Assembly (NCBI RefSeq): GCF_916618745.1
Contig: NZ_OU745373.1
Coordinates: forward strand, 310,001-374,000
Reading direction: 5' to 3'
Length of the DNA stretch: 64,000 nucleotides
Origin: Cardiobacterium sp. Marseille-Q4385
Lineage (GTDB): Bacteria > Pseudomonadota > Gammaproteobacteria > Cardiobacteriales > Cardiobacteriaceae
Shown: positions 61,493 to 64,000 of the stretch, one piece after another
Numbering within the stretch: the stretch's first letter is position 1
Layout of the letters: each line of letters starts with the position of its first letter
Position numbers and translations under genes: made by a program
The notes under the pieces: generated by a model
What the model was told of the DNA's origin: nothing
Database searches by the model: none
Seen by the model: the letters and a program-made list of their open reading frames with translations, nothing else

Positions 61493-61959
61493 TATTGTGT
61501 TGGCTGTCCGTCTTGTTGTTCGGCAGCTTGTTGCAGGCGTTGCTGATACATGATGTCGAAGTTGATGGGCTGCAAGTAGAGGTTGGGGAAACCGGCGCGG
61601 TTGATGGCGTTGCTGATGGCTTCGCGCGCATAGGGATAGAGGGTGGTCGGGCAATAGACGTTCAGCGCGTGGTGCAGTTGAGCATCCGGCAGGCCGCTGA
61701 TTTCGAAGACGCCGTTCTGCGCAACTTCCACGAGGTAGATAACACGTTCACCGTCTTTGGCGGTGATAGTCAGGCGCAGCTTGATGTTGTAGTGGTTATC
61801 TTCCGGCAGCTTCTGGATTTCGTGGGCAACGCCGAGGCTGATTTCCGGGTTGAGTTCTTGCTGGAAGATTTCCGGAGCGTGGGGGACTTCCACCGAGATA
61901 TCGCTGACATAGATTTTGCGGATATCAAGGACGATCTGGGTTTGTTGTTCTTCGCTCAT
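61492..61959 (-). CDS. secB: Protein-export chaperone SecB
   Basis: This 155-residue protein matches SecB across QIVLDIRKIYVSDISVEVPHAPEIF and the C-terminal PTTLYPYAREAISNAINRAGFPNLYLQPI. SecB is a tetramer that keeps precursors unfolded and passes them to SecA. ATG 61959 is preceded by AGGAG. It is the first gene of secB-gpsA-rluA. Confidence 0.96.
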   Translation of the reverse strand: MSEEQQTQIVLDIRKIYVSDISVEVPHAPEIFQQELNPEISLGVAHEIQKLPEDNHYNIKLRLTITAKDGERVIYLVEVAQNGVFEISGLPDAQLHHALNVYCPTTLYPYAREAISNAINRAGFPNLYLQPINFDIMYQQRLQQAAEQQDGQPTQ

Positions 61960-62280
61960 CAGGAGACTCCTTAAATGTATTTTATTTAGCGGATGGGAAG
62001 GCAGCGCAGGATGCACTGCCAAATGAGGCGTGCATTGTACGGCTTTTGCCGCAAGCGGCCTAATCGGGCGAGACCGTGACCTAGCGCGGCTCATGCATGC
62101 AACACGGACAGCCACCCTTCTATACCGAAACACCGCCTGCGATCAACAGCCCGCCTGACTGCTACTGCGCACAACGCATCGGCAACGAACACCGTGGCCG
62201 AGCAGACAAAAAAATACCCAAAGCAACAAAAATAAACACTAAACATGAATAAATGATGTAAACATCGTAAGAAAAACACA

Positions 62281-62309
62281 TTGACGCAACATTGTCTTAA
62301 AGGAATAAT
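62281..62309 (+). promoter_or_regulatory. Predicted sigma-70 promoter for the leader ORF/membrane-protein/lipase operon
   Basis: TTGACG and AATAAT are spaced 17 bases apart, five of six matches each, in an AT-rich stretch 29 bp before the leader ORF. Confidence 0.6.
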
Positions 62310-62337
62310 CAAGAAATTCAATCGCAAGGAGGCGTTC

Positions 62338-62454
62338 ATGCAACAGCTCACCGCCAACACCGCATCTCCGCTACTGCGGATACCCTGCGCCACTCGGCAG
62401 CATCTCCACGCTCAAACTTCCATCCCTCGTAGTGGGAGAAATACCCCATGCTGA
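62338..62454 (+). CDS. Possible 38-aa leader ORF
   Basis: The ORF follows CGCAAGGAGGCGTTC and ends in TGA overlapping the ATG of the membrane protein at 62448 by seven bases. Its peptide (MQQLTANTASPLLRIPCATR...) is not similar in sequence to the leader at 16128-16250, but the arrangement is the same. It may couple translation rather than have its own role. Confidence 0.4.
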   Translation: MQQLTANTASPLLRIPCATRQHLHAQTSIPRSGRNTPC

Positions 62455-63401
62455 CCCCCGCCGATATCTTCAAAGCACTGGCCCTGCTGGGCAATATTCT
62501 GTCCTTCGTCTATTTGGCCGTATTCCTGCTATCCCTGCGGGCGGCATGGAAATTTGTCGGTAAAACGATGGCAGATCATAAACAACGCTGCCTGCTACAA
62601 AGTGCTGCCTGCCTTGCTGTTACCGCGTTATTTATGTTCCCCATCGGCAAAGACTATATGGAGCGACGAGCCTATATCCGCGAGCAGCAAGCCAAACGGG
62701 ATGAATTTCAGGCGCGCTACAACAAAGCCAAAGCCATTTTTGATGAACGCTGCAAAACCGCAGGAGAAAAGATTTATTACACTGTGGAAGGCGTAGAGGG
62801 AATTACGCTATTGAATGTGCCGCAGGAATACAGGCATAAGTTTGGTTCTGACCCTATGTGGGAAGGAGCAGCGTTACCTTATTCTAATGATGGAGATGAT
62901 TATATTAGGTCTTTTTTAAACTGGGAAATCTATCAAAAAAACGAAAGAATAAAACGTGGATTACATCCCAATCCTGTAATGATGAGACCGGGCAGTTATG
63001 ATGCGGTTTATCCCGGCTATCAATATGTAGATGTCAGGCAAAATGATAATACCTATCTGCGTTATCGTTATCCTGCAGACGAAGATAGAGAAGATTATCG
63101 AAAAATGATAACAGAACAAGTTAACGAACACCCTGCCCGCTATGCGGTAGAATTCAAACCCATTATTGATCCTGCTGACCGGCAATATTGGGTAGCAGGA
63201 TTGACAATCAATGTGTACGACACCAAAGAAAATATCCTGATGGCAAGTGAAACGTGGTACAGCATGGAGCCCGGCCAAGGGAATAGTAATCAACGCGTAC
63301 CTTGGGCATCTGCCGATATTTGCCCGGAATTTGAATTGGATCAAAGAGATCTTATTGTATTTTTTGTCCGACAAGCAGTTAAACCCAAGCAAGGAGATTA
63401 A
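62448..63401 (+). CDS. Inner-membrane protein, paralog of the protein at 15187-16131
   Basis: This 317-residue protein has two N-terminal helices (about residues 10-30 and 45-65) followed by a hydrophilic domain. KAKAIFDERCKTAGEKIY, VEGITLLN, GYQYVDV, PIIDPADRQYWVAG and the final KPKQGD match the paralog. The helices themselves differ. Base composition changes from GC-rich to AT-rich near 62800. It is two bases from a lipase-like gene downstream, so it may be an accessory or immunity protein for it; this is inference. Confidence 0.8.
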   Translation: MLTPADIFKALALLGNILSFVYLAVFLLSLRAAWKFVGKTMADHKQRCLLQSAACLAVTALFMFPIGKDYMERRAYIREQQAKRDEFQARYNKAKAIFDERCKTAGEKIYYTVEGVEGITLLNVPQEYRHKFGSDPMWEGAALPYSNDGDDYIRSFLNWEIYQKNERIKRGLHPNPVMMRPGSYDAVYPGYQYVDVRQNDNTYLRYRYPADEDREDYRKMITEQVNEHPARYAVEFKPIIDPADRQYWVAGLTINVYDTKENILMASETWYSMEPGQGNSNQRVPWASADICPEFELDQRDLIVFFVRQAVKPKQGD

Positions 63402-63403
63402 TC

Positions 63404-64000
63404 ATGTCAAGCAATCAATCGCAAAATATTCCTTCTGCTGCTGAAATGCTGGAGATGGCCAAACTACAAATCGTTGCTGAGGCCTTTTTGGAAGGACCTC
63501 TTAAAGAGAATGGGAACAGGGTGCCTACACCTAGAGAAAAACCTTATATGAAGGGAGATAGAGAATTACCTAGTATAAATAAAAAATTATTAACTATTGG
63601 CAATGACCATACAAGTAAGTTGACTGAAGCTCAAGCTGAACAATTTATGCAGGATTGGGAAGTTATTTCCTATATGCCGATCACTGATACCGGCTTTTCC
63701 GGCACCCTGTTTAGGGCAAAGCAGCCTATTGAGGATGATAAAGGTAACGTGATTGTTAAAAAAGACCAGTTGGTCATGTCTTTCCGCAGTACTGAATTTA
63801 TTGATGATAGTGCGCGTGATAATCAGGCAACCAACACGCTGGAAATTAAAGAGAAAGGCTGGGCGTTTGGCCAGATTGATGATATGGAACGTTGGTATCA
63901 GTCTTTGCGTGAAAGCAAGATTATTGGTGATGGCGAACAAATCAGCCTGACCGGGTATAGCCTGGGCGGACACTTGGCTACAGCGTTCAATATCCTGCAT
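63404..64000 (+). CDS. Lipase-like (class 3) alpha/beta hydrolase, 3' truncated
   Basis: The frame runs open for 199 codons to the window edge. AAGGAGATTAATC precedes the ATG, and only two bases separate it from the upstream gene. No signal peptide is present. The segment GYSLGGHLATAFN carries the GxSxG nucleophile elbow, preceded by FSGTLFRAKQ and LVMSFRSTEFIDDSARDNQATNT, typical of large lipase or effector proteins of the lipase 3 group. The absence of a Sec signal and the adjacent possible immunity gene suggest a secreted effector using a specialised system. The C-terminus, not visible, would decide. Confidence 0.75.
   Translation, partial: MSSNQSQNIPSAAEMLEMAKLQIVAEAFLEGPLKENGNRVPTPREKPYMKGDRELPSINKKLLTIGNDHTSKLTEAQAEQFMQDWEVISYMPITDTGFSGTLFRAKQPIEDDKGNVIVKKDQLVMSFRSTEFIDDSARDNQATNTLEIKEKGWAFGQIDDMERWYQSLRESKIIGDGEQISLTGYSLGGHLATAFNILH

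Noticed and set aside
60497..61654. Longer GpsA start inside secB
   Set aside because: The added residues are a shadow of secB; the internal ATG gives the conserved Rossmann start.
62091..62393. A 100-aa minus-strand ORF in the gap after secB
   Set aside because: No ribosome-binding site, odd Cys/Phe-rich composition, and it overlaps the predicted promoter and leader ORF on the other strand.

Overview
The window is about 60 % GC and gene-dense. Its gene content points to a gammaproteobacterium of the Cardiobacterium type. It carries a quinol:fumarate reductase operon behind an FNR-like site, EpmA, a miaB-phoH-ybeY cluster, secB-gpsA, secA-mutT, a standard one-piece tmRNA, a TRAP transporter beside uronate isomerase, and surface lipoproteins with TbpB-like barrels. 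It also has small mobile repeats whose core closely resembles the Correia elements of Neisseria. The genus is an inference; no 16S gene is present.

Layout. 1-4.5 kb: 3' part of epmA, then frdABCD on the minus strand. 4.6-7.2 kb: a RhuM/Fic-type pseudogene split by a Correia-like MITE, a predicted exported PPM-type phosphatase, and a short tandem-repeat array. 7.2-14.8 kb: divergent TRAP transporter (dctP / dctQM), a GH31 glycosidase, an AT-rich orphan ORF and uxaC, which looks like a sugar/uronate use locus. 15-17.2 kb: a membrane protein that has a paralog at the right edge, plus a secreted protein. 17.3-26.2 kb: a DASS carrier, the ntrYX two-component system (NtrX lacks GAFTGA), a GlfT2-like glycosyltransferase and a Bcr/CflA-type MFS exporter. 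26.2-29.9 kb: DUF721/DciA-like gene, secA, mutT. 30-36.3 kb: surface lipoprotein, DUF808, DUF1176, ybeY, phoH, miaB. 36.3-39.4 kb: FSA-like transaldolase, repeat arrays, a SulP transporter and ssrA. 39.5-44.4 kb: integrase relic at ssrA, DUF4274-like gene, pyrD, serC, nitrobindin-like and kinase-like genes. 44.6-49.1 kb: a compact minus-strand operon cysE, cysteine desulfurase, split thrE and a second DASS carrier. 49.3-54.9 kb: Sel1 protein, ubiA, an unknown gene, a second Correia-like MITE with repeat arrays, uvrD and tRNA-Met. 55-61.9 kb: MepK/YcbK-like peptidase, frameshifted EthD gene, hydrolase and MerR regulator, second surface lipoprotein, YdgA-like lipoprotein, and secB-gpsA-rluA. 62.3-64 kb: a leader ORF, the second membrane-protein paralog and the start of a lipase-like gene that runs off the window.

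The strongest non-routine signals are: (i) a Correia-like MITE whose precise removal, keeping one TA, rejoins the interrupted reading frame; (ii) a dispersed 25/28-bp tandem repeat family at several intergenic sites; (iii) a repeated leader-ORF plus membrane-protein cassette, one copy next to a lipase-like gene, suggesting an effector/immunity family; (iv) a PPM-type phosphatase fold with a signal peptide; (v) NtrX without the sigma-54 contact loop; (vi) a decayed integrase at the 3' end of ssrA. Long antisense ORFs over GC-rich genes were treated as shadows. All family assignments come from reading the sequence; no database search was run.
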